The notes: a model not told the origin generated them from the letters alone. 40,415 nt of DNA from Halanaerobium sp964649895 (GCA_964649895.1 CAZYRX010000012.1:1-40415); one strand, 5' to 3'; shown: positions 1-9,332, numbered from the stretch's first letter. Numbers and translations: made by a program.

Positions 1-75
1 TCTTCTATAGAATAAATAATATTGGTTTGTCTAAATAATTAGACTTTATTTTAAAACCTGGAGGTTTAAAAATTA

Positions 76-1470
76 ATGAATAAAAAAGATTATGATGTAA
101 TTATCATTGGTGCTGGACCAACTGGAATATTCACTGCCTTAGAACTTATAAAAAAAGATGCAGATTTGGATATTTTAATTCTAGAAAAAGGTAATGACTT
201 AGAAAAAAGAGTTTGCCCAATGAAAGAAAATCCCGGTTCAGGCTGTATTCACTGTAAAAGCTGTGCAATCGTTTCAGGCTGGGGTGGAGCTGGAGCTTAT
301 AGTGATGGTAAATTGTCACTATCACCTGATATCGGTGGAAATCTAGAAAATTATATTGGTCGTAAAGCATTAAAAAAGAATATTTCTTATGCTGACGATA
401 TTTATTTAGAATTTGGTGCTCCAGATAGAATATTTGGAGTTTCAGAAGATAAACAAGATGAAATCCGCAAAAGAGCAGTTAAAGCTGAACTGAAATTTGT
501 ACCAGCCCGTTTAAGACACCTTGGTACAGGTTACAGCCAAGTAGTTCTACAAAATATGCAGGATTATATTGAAGAAAATGGTGTTGAAATAAGATTTGGA
601 ACTAATGTTAAAGATTTTATTGTAGAAAACGAAAAAATAAAAGGAGTAAAAACAGCTAAAGGAATAGAGATTACTGCTGAATTTGTAATGGCTGCTGCAG
701 GTAGAGAAAATGCAGAGTGGCTTACAGGGGAAGCAAAAAAACTGGGTATAGATACAGCAATAAATCCGGTAGATATTGGAGTTAGAGTTGAATGTCCTGC
801 CGCAGTAACAGAATATTTGACCGACAATCTATATGAAACTAAACTTATTTACCATACACCTACTTTTGATGATAAAGTAAGAACTTTTTGTATGTCTCCT
901 TATGGAGAAGTTGTTAGTGAAAATAATCAAGGGCTAATCACTGTAAATGGACACAGCCATTCTGATATAAAGACCCATAATACAAATTTTGCTCTTTTAG
1001 TTAGTAAAACATTTACTGAACCGTTTCATGAACCAATAACATATGGAAAAGATATTGCCAAATTAGCAAATCTACTAGCAGGAGGAGTTTTAGTACAAAG
1101 ACTTGGTGATTTACTTGATGGAAGAAGAACAACTAAAGAAAGATTAGAAAGATCAGTGACTGAACCTACTTTAAAAGATGCAACTCCTGGTGATCTTTCT
1201 CTGGTTCTTCCACACAGGCATTTAACAGGAATTATTGAAATGCTAAAAGCTCTTGATAAACTTACACCAGGTTTATATGGACGTGATACACTGCTTTATG
1301 GAGTAGAAGTTAAATTTTATTCTTCAAGATTAGATGTTAAAGATAATCTTGAAACTAAAATAGAAAATTTATTTTTTGGTGGAGATGGTGCCGGAATTAC
1401 AAGAGGTTTAATGCAGGCTTCTGTATCTGGAATTGTAATTGCACGCTCTATTATTAGTAAAATAAAATAA
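76..1470 (+). CDS. FAD-dependent oxidoreductase (COG2509-type), function unknown
   Basis: This 464-residue protein opens with a Rossmann dinucleotide-binding motif (VIIIGAGPTGIFTALEL, residues 8-24) followed by an acidic strand end (LILEKG). Near the C-terminus, FGGDGAGITRGLMQASVSG is the second FAD-contact region typical of this flavoprotein family. A Cys cluster (C47, C57, C60, C63, spaced C-x9-C-x2-C-x2-C) precedes a glycine-rich WGGAGAYSDGKL motif. As far as I recall the cluster is usual in this family, but its role is unknown to me; it may bind a metal or a cluster. The substrate cannot be read from the sequence. GGAGGT at 60-65 lies well placed before the ATG at 76. It is one of only two plus-strand genes here and is followed by a strong terminator, so it probably forms a single-gene unit at this end. 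The family call is solid; any specific function would be a guess. Confidence 0.85.
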   Translation: MNKKDYDVIIIGAGPTGIFTALELIKKDADLDILILEKGNDLEKRVCPMKENPGSGCIHCKSCAIVSGWGGAGAYSDGKLSLSPDIGGNLENYIGRKALKKNISYADDIYLEFGAPDRIFGVSEDKQDEIRKRAVKAELKFVPARLRHLGTGYSQVVLQNMQDYIEENGVEIRFGTNVKDFIVENEKIKGVKTAKGIEITAEFVMAAAGRENAEWLTGEAKKLGIDTAINPVDIGVRVECPAAVTEYLTDNLYETKLIYHTPTFDDKVRTFCMSPYGEVVSENNQGLITVNGHSHSDIKTHNTNFALLVSKTFTEPFHEPITYGKDIAKLANLLAGGVLVQRLGDLLDGRRTTKERLERSVTEPTLKDATPGDLSLVLPHRHLTGIIEMLKALDKLTPGLYGRDTLLYGVEVKFYSSRLDVKDNLETKIENLFFGGDGAGITRGLMQASVSGIVIARSIISKIK

Positions 1471-1502
1471 TCTATTGATAATTATATGCTAGATAATCAT
1501 TA

Positions 1503-1535
1503 TAGCCGGCCTAAAGGCCGGCTAAATTGTTTTAG
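1503..1535 (+). terminator. Intrinsic terminator of the FAD oxidoreductase gene
   Basis: A GC-rich stem (1504-1511 AGCCGGCC pairing with 1516-1523 GGCCGGCT, loop TAAA, plus a closing T-A pair) is followed on the plus strand by a loose T tract (TTGTTTT). It lies 33 bases after the stop. The other strand has no T tract, so it serves the plus-strand gene. Confidence 0.8.
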
Positions 1536-1563
1536 ATATAACAATACATTTTTTTGTACTATC

Positions 1564-1640
1564 TGGTCTGGCTGCAGGGATTTGAACCCTGGACCTCTTC
1601 GCCCCGAACGAAGCGCGCTACCAAACTGCGCTACAGCCAG
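1564..1640 (-). tRNA. tRNA-Pro, anticodon CGG
   Basis: On the minus strand a complete cloverleaf can be folded. The acceptor stem CTGGCTG pairs with CAGCCAG, followed by discriminator A and an encoded CCA. The D arm is GCGC...GCGC, the anticodon stem is CTTCG/CGAAG with loop TTCGGGG (anticodon CGG, reading CCG), and the T arm is CAGGG-TTCAAAT-CCCTG. Total length is 77 bases. It begins only 12 bases after the yerC stop, so it is probably transcribed with guaA-yerC and processed out. Confidence 0.96.
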
Positions 1641-1652
1641 AAATTTTCTTTA

Positions 1653-1955
1653 TTAATCATTTTTGGCTTCTTTTTCTAAGCGTGAAAGTATCAAATGATA
1701 TCCATCTTCACCATATTCAAGAGATCGCTTAACTCTGCTGATTGTTGCTGTACTTACACCTGTTTCTTCAACTATATGATCATAAGTATAACCCTCTTTT
1801 AGCATTTTTGCTACTTCAAGTCTCTGACCAAGGGCTTTGATTTCTCCCACAGTTGCAATATCTCTAAAAAAATCATAGCATTCTTTTTCATTTTCCAGTA
1901 ATAAAATTGCTCTAAACAATTGATCAGTAAATTTATCTTTTACTTTTCTGGACAA
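1653..1955 (-). CDS. yerC: YerC/YecD-type TrpR-family regulator
   Basis: A 100-residue, all-helical DNA-binding protein of the TrpR-like YerC family. The recognition region is a clear helix-turn-helix (YTYDHIVEETGVSTATISRV, about residues 56-75), preceded by the family signature around DFFRDIATVGEIKALGQRLE. Members are small homodimeric repressors; in Gram-positive bacteria a role in histidine biosynthesis control has been proposed for this family, but nothing here shows its target. The start is TTG at 1955, with AGGGGTG about eight bases upstream; no better in-frame start exists. It sits 22 bases after guaA, and the guaA promoter presumably drives it. The tRNA-Pro gene follows immediately. 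Confidence 0.88.
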   Translation of the reverse strand: MSRKVKDKFTDQLFRAILLLENEKECYDFFRDIATVGEIKALGQRLEVAKMLKEGYTYDHIVEETGVSTATISRVKRSLEYGEDGYHLILSRLEKEAKND

Positions 1956-1977
1956 AGTTTACACCCCTTTTCCTCAA

Positions 1978-3516
1978 TTACTCCCATTCAATTGTTCCGG
2001 GTGGTTTAGAAGTAATATCATAAACTACTCTATTAACTTCTCCTACTTTATTAACAATTCTATTAGAAATAGACTGCATTAATTCATATGGGAGTCGAGC
2101 CCAATCTGCTGTCATTGCATCATCACTATTAACTGCCCTTAAAATAATAGGATAACCATAAGTTCTCTCATCCCCCATTACACCTACACTCCTAAGATCA
2201 GGTAGAACTGCGAATGACTGCCATATTTCTTTGTATAAACCCGCTTCTTTTATTTCCTCCTGAATAATTGCATCAGCTTCTCTTAAAATTTCAAGTTTTT
2301 CTTCGTCAATATCACCAATAATTCTAATAGCGAGTCCTGGGCCAGGAAATGGCTGTCTCCATACAATATCATCTGGAAGACCAAGTACTTCTCCTATTTT
2401 TCTAACCTCATCTTTAAATAAAAAATGAAGCGGCTCTACCAGTTCTAAATTCATATCATCTGGTAGCCCTCCAACATTATGATGACTTTTTATAGTAGCA
2501 GCTTTTTCTGTACCACCACTTTCAATAACATCAGAATAAATTGTACCTTGAACTAAGTAACGAACATCCTCTAATTTATCAGCTTCCTCTTCAAAAACCC
2601 TTATAAATTCATCTCCAATAATTTTTCTTTTTTCTTCCGGATCAGAAACACCCTTTAATCTTTCTAAAAACCTCTCTCTTGCATCAACATATACTAGTGG
2701 AATATTAAATTCTTCACCAAAAGTTCTTTTAACCTGAGTAGCTTCTCCTTTGCGAAGCAGACCATGATCTACAAAAATACATGTGAGCTGGTCTCCAATA
2801 GCCTTATGTACTATAGCAGATGCAACTGCAGAATCAACACCACCTGATAAACCACAGATAACTTTACCTTTGCCTACCTGGTTTCTTATTTTATCCACTT
2901 CTTCATTAATATAATCCGCCATATTCCAGGTTGCTTTTGCCTTAGTAACTTTAAACAAAAAATTATGAAGAATTATTTTGCCATGAATAGTATGATTAAC
3001 TTCTGGATGAAACTGTACTCCGTAAAAATCCCTTTCAAAATCTGCCATAGCTGCTGTTTCTGTTAATTCAGTTCTTGCTATTACTTCAAATCCATCTGGA
3101 AGTGTTTTAACATGGTCACCATGACTCATCCAGACCTGACTGTTATCCTCAACTCCATCAAATAAAGTTTTTTGGGTGAAAAGTTCAAGCTGAGCTTTAC
3201 CATATTCACCATGTGCTGCCTTTTCTACATGTCCACCCTCCAGCAGCTGAGCCATAAGCTGCATTCCATAGCAAATCCCTAAAATAGGTATATCCAGTTC
3301 AAAAACTCCCTGATTGACTCCAGGAGCTCCAGCTGCGGTTACACTATCTGGTCCTCCAGAAAAAATCACTGCAGCAGGATCGATTTCTTTTATTTCTTCG
3401 ATAGAAATATTATGAGGTTTAATAATTGAATAAACATTGAATTCTCTTACACGTCTTGCAATTAACTGACTGTACTGTCCCCCAAAATCGAGAATCAGTA
3501 TTTTATCGTAATCCAT
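1978..3516 (-). CDS. guaA: GMP synthase (glutamine-hydrolysing)
   Basis: Converts XMP to GMP using glutamine and ATP, the last step of guanine nucleotide synthesis. The 512-residue length is standard. The N-terminal class I glutamine amidotransferase domain shows the nucleophile motif GICYGMQLMA and the histidine motif GVQFHPEVNHT. The middle ATP pyrophosphatase domain has the P-loop GLSGGVDSAVAS (about residue 222). The C-terminal dimerisation domain ends in the family-typical SKPPGTIEWE. ATG start with AAGGGGAA upstream. A strong promoter lies at 3546-3575, giving a short leader of about 20 bases with no riboswitch. yerC and tRNA-Pro follow in the same direction. Confidence 0.98.
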   Translation of the reverse strand: MDYDKILILDFGGQYSQLIARRVREFNVYSIIKPHNISIEEIKEIDPAAVIFSGGPDSVTAAGAPGVNQGVFELDIPILGICYGMQLMAQLLEGGHVEKAAHGEYGKAQLELFTQKTLFDGVEDNSQVWMSHGDHVKTLPDGFEVIARTELTETAAMADFERDFYGVQFHPEVNHTIHGKIILHNFLFKVTKAKATWNMADYINEEVDKIRNQVGKGKVICGLSGGVDSAVASAIVHKAIGDQLTCIFVDHGLLRKGEATQVKRTFGEEFNIPLVYVDARERFLERLKGVSDPEEKRKIIGDEFIRVFEEEADKLEDVRYLVQGTIYSDVIESGGTEKAATIKSHHNVGGLPDDMNLELVEPLHFLFKDEVRKIGEVLGLPDDIVWRQPFPGPGLAIRIIGDIDEEKLEILREADAIIQEEIKEAGLYKEIWQSFAVLPDLRSVGVMGDERTYGYPIILRAVNSDDAMTADWARLPYELMQSISNRIVNKVGEVNRVVYDITSKPPGTIEWE

Positions 3517-3545
3517 CTAATTCCCCTTCCACTTTTATTTACTAA

Positions 3546-3575
3546 AGTATACAGCGCAAATACCTTCTTTGTCAA
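3546..3575 (-). promoter_or_regulatory. Sigma-A-type promoter of guaA-yerC
   Basis: On the minus strand TTGACA (3570-3575), an 18-base spacer and TATACT (3546-3551) lie about 30 bases before the guaA ATG. The match to the vegetative consensus is near perfect. Confidence 0.85.
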
Positions 3576-3589
3576 GGTAGAAAAATTTA

Positions 3590-3641
3590 GAATAAAATCA
3601 AACTCCCCTCTTTGAAAATGAAAATTTTCAAATAAGGGGAG
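3590..3641 (-). terminator. Intrinsic terminator downstream of ppdK
   Basis: A long hairpin: CTCCCCT (3603-3609) pairs with AGGGGAG (3635-3641), and TTTGAAAAT (3611-3619) pairs with ATTTTCAAA (3624-3632), with a GAAA loop. On the minus strand it is followed by TTTGATTTTATTC. It separates ppdK from the guaA promoter. Confidence 0.85.
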
Positions 3642-3716
3642 CAGAAGTTATTATATTCATTCTTCATTTATTTCTAAATATTATTTAGCCTGTTATTGCT
3701 GTATTAATAATAAAAC

Positions 3717-6347
3717 TTATTTTTTATTATTGTTTATTGCTGATTGAGCTGCAGCAAGTCTAGCAATAGGCACTCTATAAGGTGAACAAGATACATAATC
3801 AAGACCAGTTCTATGACAGAAATCAATAGAAGAAGGTTCTCCACCATGTTCTCCACAAATACCTATTTTTAATTCTTCTTTTTCTTTACGACCTAATTCA
3901 ACTGCTGTTTCAATCAATTTTCCGACCCCTTCTTGATCAAGTACAGCAAATGGATCTTTAGCAAATATCTCATTATCTAAGTATTCATTAAGGAATTTAC
4001 CTGCATCATCACGAGAAAATCCATATGTCATTTGGGTCAGATCATTTGTTCCAAATGAGAAGAAATCAGCGTGTCTTGCAATTTGATCAGCAAGAAGTGC
4101 AGCTCTTGGAATCTCAATCATAGTACCAACAGTATATTCTATTTTGGTATGTGATTTATCTATGATTTCTTCAGCAACTTCTTCTGCTTTTTCTCTTAAA
4201 ATGGCCAGTTCTTTTTCTGAACCAACAAGTGGAATCATAATATCAGGTTTAACATCATATCCTTCTTCTTCTTTTACCTCTATTGCAGCAGAAATAATTG
4301 CTTTAACCTGCATTTTATAAATTTCTGGATAACTTATTCCTAAACGACATCCTCTGTGGCCTAACATAGGATTCATTTCTTCTAATTCTTCAATTGTTCT
4401 CCTGAGTTCATCAACAGTTACAGGCAGCTCTTCTGCTAGAGCTTTAATATCTTTTTCATTCTGAGGTAAAAATTCATGTAATGGTGGATCAAGCAGACGA
4501 ATAGTTACAGCTCTATCCCCCATAACCTTAAATATACCTTTAAAATCATCTTTTTGATAAGGGAATAACTTATCAAGCGCTTTTTGGCGTTTTTTCTTAG
4601 TATTTGCAATAATCATCTCACGTACAGAAGTTATTCTACCGCTTTCAAAGAACATGTGCTCAGTTCTACAGAGTCCAATTCCTTCAGCTCCAAAATCAAC
4701 TGCTACTTCTGCATCTTTTGGAGTATCGGCATTTGTATAAACTCCAAGCTCTCTAAACTCATCAGACCAATCCATTAACATCTTAAATTCTTCTGATAAA
4801 TGAGCATCTTCAGTTTTTACAACACCTGCATAAACATCACCAGTACTACCATTAAGTGATATATAATCTCCTTCATTAAAGACTCTATCATCTACAAAAA
4901 ATTTCTTTGAGCTCTCATCAACTCTAATGTCTCCGGCACCTGCAACACAACATTTTCCCATACCTCTTGCTACAACAGCTGCGTGAGATGTCATTCCACC
5001 ACGTGAAGTTAAAATACCATTGGCTTTTACCATACCTTCTATATCTTCTGGAGAAGTTTCTTTACGAACAAGAATTACATCTTCTCCACCTTCAGCTGCC
5101 TCTACAGCATCTTCAGAAGTAAAGTAAGCTTTACCTGAAGCAGCACCAGGTGATGCAGCCAATCCGGTCGCTAATATATCTGCTTTTTCTAGTTCATCTT
5201 CAATAAAGTTTGGATGTAAGAGCTGACTTATATCCTCAGGATCTATTCTCATGATTGTGGTTTCTCTATCAATAAGACCCTCTTCTTCCATGTCTACAGC
5301 GATATTAACTGCTGCATCTGCAGTTCTTTTACCTGTTCTGGTCTGCAGTATATATAAATCTCCTTCTTGAATAGTAAATTCAATATCCTGCATATCTTTA
5401 TAATGCTGTTCTAAAGTTTCAGTTACTTCAATAAATTCATCATAAACTTCAGGCATTAAATTATTTAATTCCTGAATATCTTTTGGTGTTCTAATACCTG
5501 CAACAACATCTTCGCCCTGGGCATTAAGTAAAAATTCACCAAATACTTTATTTTCTCCTGTAGCAGGATTTCTAGTAAATGCTACTCCTGTACCTGAATT
5601 TTCTCCTATGTTACCAAAAACCATTGTCTGAACATTTACTGCTGTACCAAGATCATGGGGAATATCATGTATATTTCTATAAGAGATAGCTCTTGAGTTA
5701 TTCCAGGAACTAAATACAGCTTTTACAGCCATTAAAAGCTGATCTTCTGGTTTTTGTGGAAATTCTATGTTTTTACGCTTTTTGATTAAAGCTTTAAAGT
5801 CTTCAATAATATCTTTTAAATCCTTTACGGTTAATTCAGTATCATTAGCATAACCCTTTTTTTCTTTTCTCTTTTCTAGAAAGTTATCAAATTCATAGTT
5901 TGGAATACCTAATACTACCCCCCCAAACATCTGAATTAAACGTCTGTAACTATCATATGCAAATCTGGGGTTTGAAGTCTTTTCAGCAAGACCCTCAACA
6001 CTTTTATCATTTAAACCTAGATTTAAAATAGTATCCATCATACCAGGCATAGAAATTACTGCACCTGATCTCACGGAAACCAACAAGGGGTCTTCCAGGT
6101 CACCAAATTCTTTATTATTTTTCTTTTCCAACTCAGCCATATATTCAAAAATGCCTTCCTTTAAATCATCATCTAATTTTTCACCCATATCAAGATATCT
6201 TATACAAGCTTCGGTTGTAATTGTAAATCCTGGAGGTACAGGTAATCCAATATTGCTCATTTCTGCAAGATTAGCACCCTTACCACCTAACAAAGACTTC
6301 ATCTCTTTTTTTCCTTCTTCAAAAGCATAAATATACTTCTTCAACAA
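3717..6347 (-). CDS. ppdK: Pyruvate, phosphate dikinase
   Basis: Interconverts pyruvate, ATP and phosphate with PEP, AMP and PPi; in anaerobes it can serve PPi-linked glycolysis or PEP formation. The 876-residue length is standard. The N-terminal ATP-grasp domain has GGKGANLAEM (21-30) and SVRSGAVISMPGMMDT. The swivelling domain carries the phosphohistidine motif GGMTSHAAVVARGMG with His455 and, two residues before it, Thr453, the residue expected to be modified by the regulatory protein. The C-terminal TIM barrel shows GTNDLTQMTYGFSRDD and the catalytic CGEHGG region. The start is TTG at 6347 with AGGAGGGG upstream. It lies 14 bases after its regulator gene, so the two are co-expressed. A strong terminator follows. 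Confidence 0.98.
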   Translation of the reverse strand: MLKKYIYAFEEGKKEMKSLLGGKGANLAEMSNIGLPVPPGFTITTEACIRYLDMGEKLDDDLKEGIFEYMAELEKKNNKEFGDLEDPLLVSVRSGAVISMPGMMDTILNLGLNDKSVEGLAEKTSNPRFAYDSYRRLIQMFGGVVLGIPNYEFDNFLEKRKEKKGYANDTELTVKDLKDIIEDFKALIKKRKNIEFPQKPEDQLLMAVKAVFSSWNNSRAISYRNIHDIPHDLGTAVNVQTMVFGNIGENSGTGVAFTRNPATGENKVFGEFLLNAQGEDVVAGIRTPKDIQELNNLMPEVYDEFIEVTETLEQHYKDMQDIEFTIQEGDLYILQTRTGKRTADAAVNIAVDMEEEGLIDRETTIMRIDPEDISQLLHPNFIEDELEKADILATGLAASPGAASGKAYFTSEDAVEAAEGGEDVILVRKETSPEDIEGMVKANGILTSRGGMTSHAAVVARGMGKCCVAGAGDIRVDESSKKFFVDDRVFNEGDYISLNGSTGDVYAGVVKTEDAHLSEEFKMLMDWSDEFRELGVYTNADTPKDAEVAVDFGAEGIGLCRTEHMFFESGRITSVREMIIANTKKKRQKALDKLFPYQKDDFKGIFKVMGDRAVTIRLLDPPLHEFLPQNEKDIKALAEELPVTVDELRRTIEELEEMNPMLGHRGCRLGISYPEIYKMQVKAIISAAIEVKEEEGYDVKPDIMIPLVGSEKELAILREKAEEVAEEIIDKSHTKIEYTVGTMIEIPRAALLADQIARHADFFSFGTNDLTQMTYGFSRDDAGKFLNEYLDNEIFAKDPFAVLDQEGVGKLIETAVELGRKEKEELKIGICGEHGGEPSSIDFCHRTGLDYVSCSPYRVPIARLAAAQSAINNNKK

Positions 6348-6361
6348 AACCCCTCCTTTTG

Positions 6362-7174
6362 TTAATTTAAATCATTTATTATATCAATAATCATACTTGC
6401 TGCTTCTTCAACAGCTTTTTTTGTCATATCTATAACCGGGCAGCCAATTTGCTTCATAACTCTTTCAGCATAAGTAAGTTCGTCCATTATTTTTTCTATT
6501 GAAACATAATCCACACTGCTGTCTAGACCCATAATTTTTATTCTTTCTCTTCTAATTTCTATAAGATCTTCTGGATCAATAGTTAAGCCAACTATTTTTC
6601 TTTTGGGAACTTCATAAATTTGGTCTGGTACTTTTGAATCTTTAACCAATGGAATATTAACAACCTTATAGTTTTTATGTGCCAGATACATACTCAATGG
6701 AGTTTTAGAAGAACGAGACACACCTATTAAAACAATATCAGCTTTTAAAATTCCACGTGGATCTTTTCCATCATCATATTTTACTGCAAATTCTACTGCC
6801 TCAACTCGCTTAAAATAGTCCTCATCTAATTTTCTTATCACCCCCGATTCTCGGGCCGGTTTGCGACCAATAAAATCACTAAATTTTTCCAAGCAGGGTT
6901 CCATAATATCAATATAGACTATACCTTCCTCTTCACAGTAATTTTTCAAATATGTAGAGATTTCTTCATTTACCATAGTATAAATTACTATAGTATTAGA
7001 AGGCTCATCTATATTTGAACAAATATCATCAATCTTAGTTTTGGTTTCTACATAGGGATATTTCTTTATTTCATAATCAGAACCTTTATACTGCTCTGCT
7101 GCCGCCCTTGCTACCTGTTCTGCTGTGTCACCAATTGAATCTGATAAGACAAAAATAACAAAGTCTTCTATCAT
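6362..7174 (-). CDS. PPDK regulatory protein (DUF299 kinase/pyrophosphorylase)
   Basis: Bifunctional regulator known to phosphorylate, using ADP, a threonine next to the catalytic histidine of PPDK and to remove it by phosphorolysis. The protein opens with FVIFVLSDSIGDTAEQVA, characteristic of this family, and has the P-loop-like GVSRSSKTPLSMYLA in the second half. I place the start at ATG 7174, where GGAGG is five bases upstream. An upstream in-frame TTG at 7186 overlaps the ribosome binding site itself, so it is unlikely. Product 270 residues. ppdK follows after 14 bases, which fits the pairing. A good promoter lies at 7236-7264. Confidence 0.95.
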   Translation of the reverse strand: MIEDFVIFVLSDSIGDTAEQVARAAAEQYKGSDYEIKKYPYVETKTKIDDICSNIDEPSNTIVIYTMVNEEISTYLKNYCEEEGIVYIDIMEPCLEKFSDFIGRKPARESGVIRKLDEDYFKRVEAVEFAVKYDDGKDPRGILKADIVLIGVSRSSKTPLSMYLAHKNYKVVNIPLVKDSKVPDQIYEVPKRKIVGLTIDPEDLIEIRRERIKIMGLDSSVDYVSIEKIMDELTYAERVMKQIGCPVIDMTKKAVEEAASMIIDIINDLN

Positions 7175-7235
7175 ATAATCCTCCAATCTACAGAACTTTT
7201 TAATACCCTTAATTAATCATTCACATTTGTATATC

Positions 7236-7264
7236 ATTATATCATTGAGAAGAATTGATTTCAA
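7236..7264 (-). promoter_or_regulatory. Sigma-A-type promoter of the PPDK regulator-ppdK operon
   Basis: On the minus strand TTGAAA (7259-7264), a 17-base spacer and TATAAT (7236-7241) precede the gene by about 60 bases. Confidence 0.75.
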
Positions 7265-7599
7265 TATTTTGAAAATTTAATCTTTATTTTTAATTTTTGT
7301 ATATAAAATTATAAGCTATTTATACAAAATAAAAAGTCCATAAAATTTCTAATTAAGAAGAATGAACTTTTTAAGAGTTATTTAGTTAAAAGGTATTATA
7401 ATTAAAGTTCTATATTTATTTTAAACAGCAATAACTAAATCTTAATCATCAAACTATTAAGAGGCTAATCATTTCATTTCATTACTTTGCAGTCAAGATA
7501 GCTTCATAATATGCAGTGAAATAAATTAATCTCCTGTTAAATAATATTCTCTATAAAAATAGAAATCCCTTTTTAAAATTTATAAAAAATATAATTTTT
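7265..7599. other. AT-rich intergenic stretch with a possible small RNA
   Basis: No open reading frame with a ribosome binding site was found on either strand. The only structure is on the minus strand: a hairpin with 11-base arms (7331-7341 and 7362-7372, one G-U pair) whose 3' arm ends in T5 followed by ATTTTG, and an 8-base stem pairing 7380-7387 with 7433-7440. A weak promoter-like pair (TTGACT 7491-7496, 17 bases, AATGAT 7468-7473) lies before them. This could mark a short non-coding RNA of about 130 bases, or be chance in AT-rich DNA. Confidence 0.3.
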
Positions 7600-7633
7600 A
7601 AAGTTAAAAAGACACACCCTGTAATAGGATGTG
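7600..7633 (-). terminator. Intrinsic terminator of groES-groEL
   Basis: On the minus strand CACATCCT, loop ATTAC, AGGGTGTG (7613-7633, one U-G pair) is followed by GTCTTTTTAACTT. The wobble pair shows the hairpin is built for the minus-strand RNA. It lies 38 bases past the groEL stop. Confidence 0.85.
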
Positions 7634-7670
7634 CCTTCTAAACTTTTTTATTCTTTGATGGAATTACGGC

Positions 7671-9332
7671 CTACATCATGCCGCCCATTCCACCCATTCC
7701 GCCCATGCCGCCCATTCCTCCGGGCATTCCTCCGGGCATTCCACCACCATCTTCATCATCATCGCCTTTATCAGCAACTAGACATTCAGTGGTTAAGAGC
7801 ATTGCTGCAGCACTTGCAGCATTCTGAAGAGCAGAGCGAGTTACTTTGGCTGGATCAATGATACCAGCTTCAATCATATTTACATATTCGCCTTTCATAG
7901 CATCAAATCCGATTCCAGCAGCTTTTTCTCTTACTCTTTCAACTACAACCGAACCTTCATAACCTGCATTAGAAGCAATCTGTTTAATTGGAGTTTCTAA
8001 AGCTTTTCTAACTATATCTACTCCTGTACCTTCATCACCCTCAAGATTCAGGTCATCTAAGGCAGACATTACTTCAAGATAAGTTGTTCCACCTCCAGCA
8101 ACTAAACCTTCTTCAACAGCTGCCCTAGTAGCAGAAAGAGCATCTTCTATTCTGTGCTGTTTTTCTTTGAGTTCAGTTTCTGTTGCTGCACCAACCTGAA
8201 TTACTGCAACACCACCAGCTAATTTAGCCAGTCTTTCTTGAAGCTTTTCTCTATCAAAATCAGAAGTAGTTGTTTCAATTTGCTTTCTCAATTGATTTAT
8301 TCTATCCTGAATTTTTTCTTTATTTCCATTACCTTCAACAATTGTAGTATCATCTTTTGTAATTGTCACTTTATGAGCTTGACCTAAATCATTAATGCTA
8401 GCATTTTCTAATTTTAAGCCAAGATCTTCTGTAATTAATGTTCCACCTGTAAGTACAGCAATATCTTCAAGCATTGCTTTACGGCGATCTCCAAAGCCAG
8501 GAGCTTTAACTGCTACACAATTAAATGTTCCTCTTATTTTATTAACAACTAAAGTCGCTAAAGCTTCTCCTTCAACTTCTTCAGCAATAATCATAAGGCT
8601 TTTACCTGACTGTGCAACTTGTTCTAATAAAGGTAAAATATCCTGAATACTGTTAATTTTCTTATCAGTAATTAAGATATATGGATCTTCTAAAGATGCT
8701 TCCATAGTATCTGTATCTGTTACCATATATGGAGACAAATAGCCGCGATCAAACTGCATACCTTCTACTACTTCTAATGAAGTACCCATACTTTTTGATT
8801 CTTCAACAGAAATAACTCCATCCTGACCTACTTTTTCCATAGCTTCTGCAATTAAATGACCGATTTCATCATCATTACCAGCAGAAATAGTTGCAATTTG
8901 AGAAACAGCTTCTTTACCCTCTACCGGTCTTGAAACAGAAGCAATTTCTTCAGTTAATCTTTCAACTGCTTTTAAAATACCTCTTTTAAGAAGCATTGGA
9001 TTTGCACCAGCTGCAACATTTTTAATACCTTCTTTAAAAATAGCCTCTGCTAATACTGTAGCAGTTGTTGTACCATCACCAGCTACATCATTAGTTTTTG
9101 TCGCTACTTCTTTTACTGTTTGAGCACCCATATTTTCATAGTGATTTTTAAGTTCAATTTCTTTTGCTATACTCACACCATCATTTGTAATTGTAGGTGC
9201 ACCATAACTTTTCTCTAAAAGTACATTCCGTCCTTTTGGTCCAAGTGTAACCTTAACTGCACTAGCTAATCTAGAAACACCGCTTTCTAATTTGCGGCGT
9301 GCATCTTCACCGAACATTAATTCTTTTGGCAT
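7671..9332 (-). CDS. groEL: Chaperonin GroEL (Hsp60)
   Basis: The 553-residue ATP-dependent folding chamber subunit. It begins PKELMFGEDARRKLESGV, has the ATP-binding GDGTTTATVLAEAI motif (about residue 86), and ends in the GGM-rich flexible tail typical of bacterial group I chaperonins, here with repeated GGMPGGM and GGMGGM units. ATG start with AGGAGGG upstream. It follows groES after 79 bases and is followed by a terminator, so the two form the usual bicistronic heat-shock operon under the CIRCE site at 9745-9771. Confidence 0.99.
   Translation of the reverse strand: MPKELMFGEDARRKLESGVSRLASAVKVTLGPKGRNVLLEKSYGAPTITNDGVSIAKEIELKNHYENMGAQTVKEVATKTNDVAGDGTTTATVLAEAIFKEGIKNVAAGANPMLLKRGILKAVERLTEEIASVSRPVEGKEAVSQIATISAGNDDEIGHLIAEAMEKVGQDGVISVEESKSMGTSLEVVEGMQFDRGYLSPYMVTDTDTMEASLEDPYILITDKKINSIQDILPLLEQVAQSGKSLMIIAEEVEGEALATLVVNKIRGTFNCVAVKAPGFGDRRKAMLEDIAVLTGGTLITEDLGLKLENASINDLGQAHKVTITKDDTTIVEGNGNKEKIQDRINQLRKQIETTTSDFDREKLQERLAKLAGGVAVIQVGAATETELKEKQHRIEDALSATRAAVEEGLVAGGGTTYLEVMSALDDLNLEGDEGTGVDIVRKALETPIKQIASNAGYEGSVVVERVREKAAGIGFDAMKGEYVNMIEAGIIDPAKVTRSALQNAASAAAMLLTTECLVADKGDDDEDGGGMPGGMPGGMGGMGGMGGMGGMM

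Noticed and set aside
29..44. Small hairpin GTCTAA-ATAA-TTAGAC near the window start
   Set aside because: Six-base AT-rich stem; too weak to call a terminator of an upstream gene without seeing that gene.
7175..7186. TTG at 7186 as the start of the PPDK regulator
   Set aside because: It overlaps the GGAGG that serves ATG 7174.
7631..7861. Plus-strand frame opposite the GroEL tail
   Set aside because: It is the antisense of the GGM repeat (giving PFRPC-like repeats) and has no start signals.
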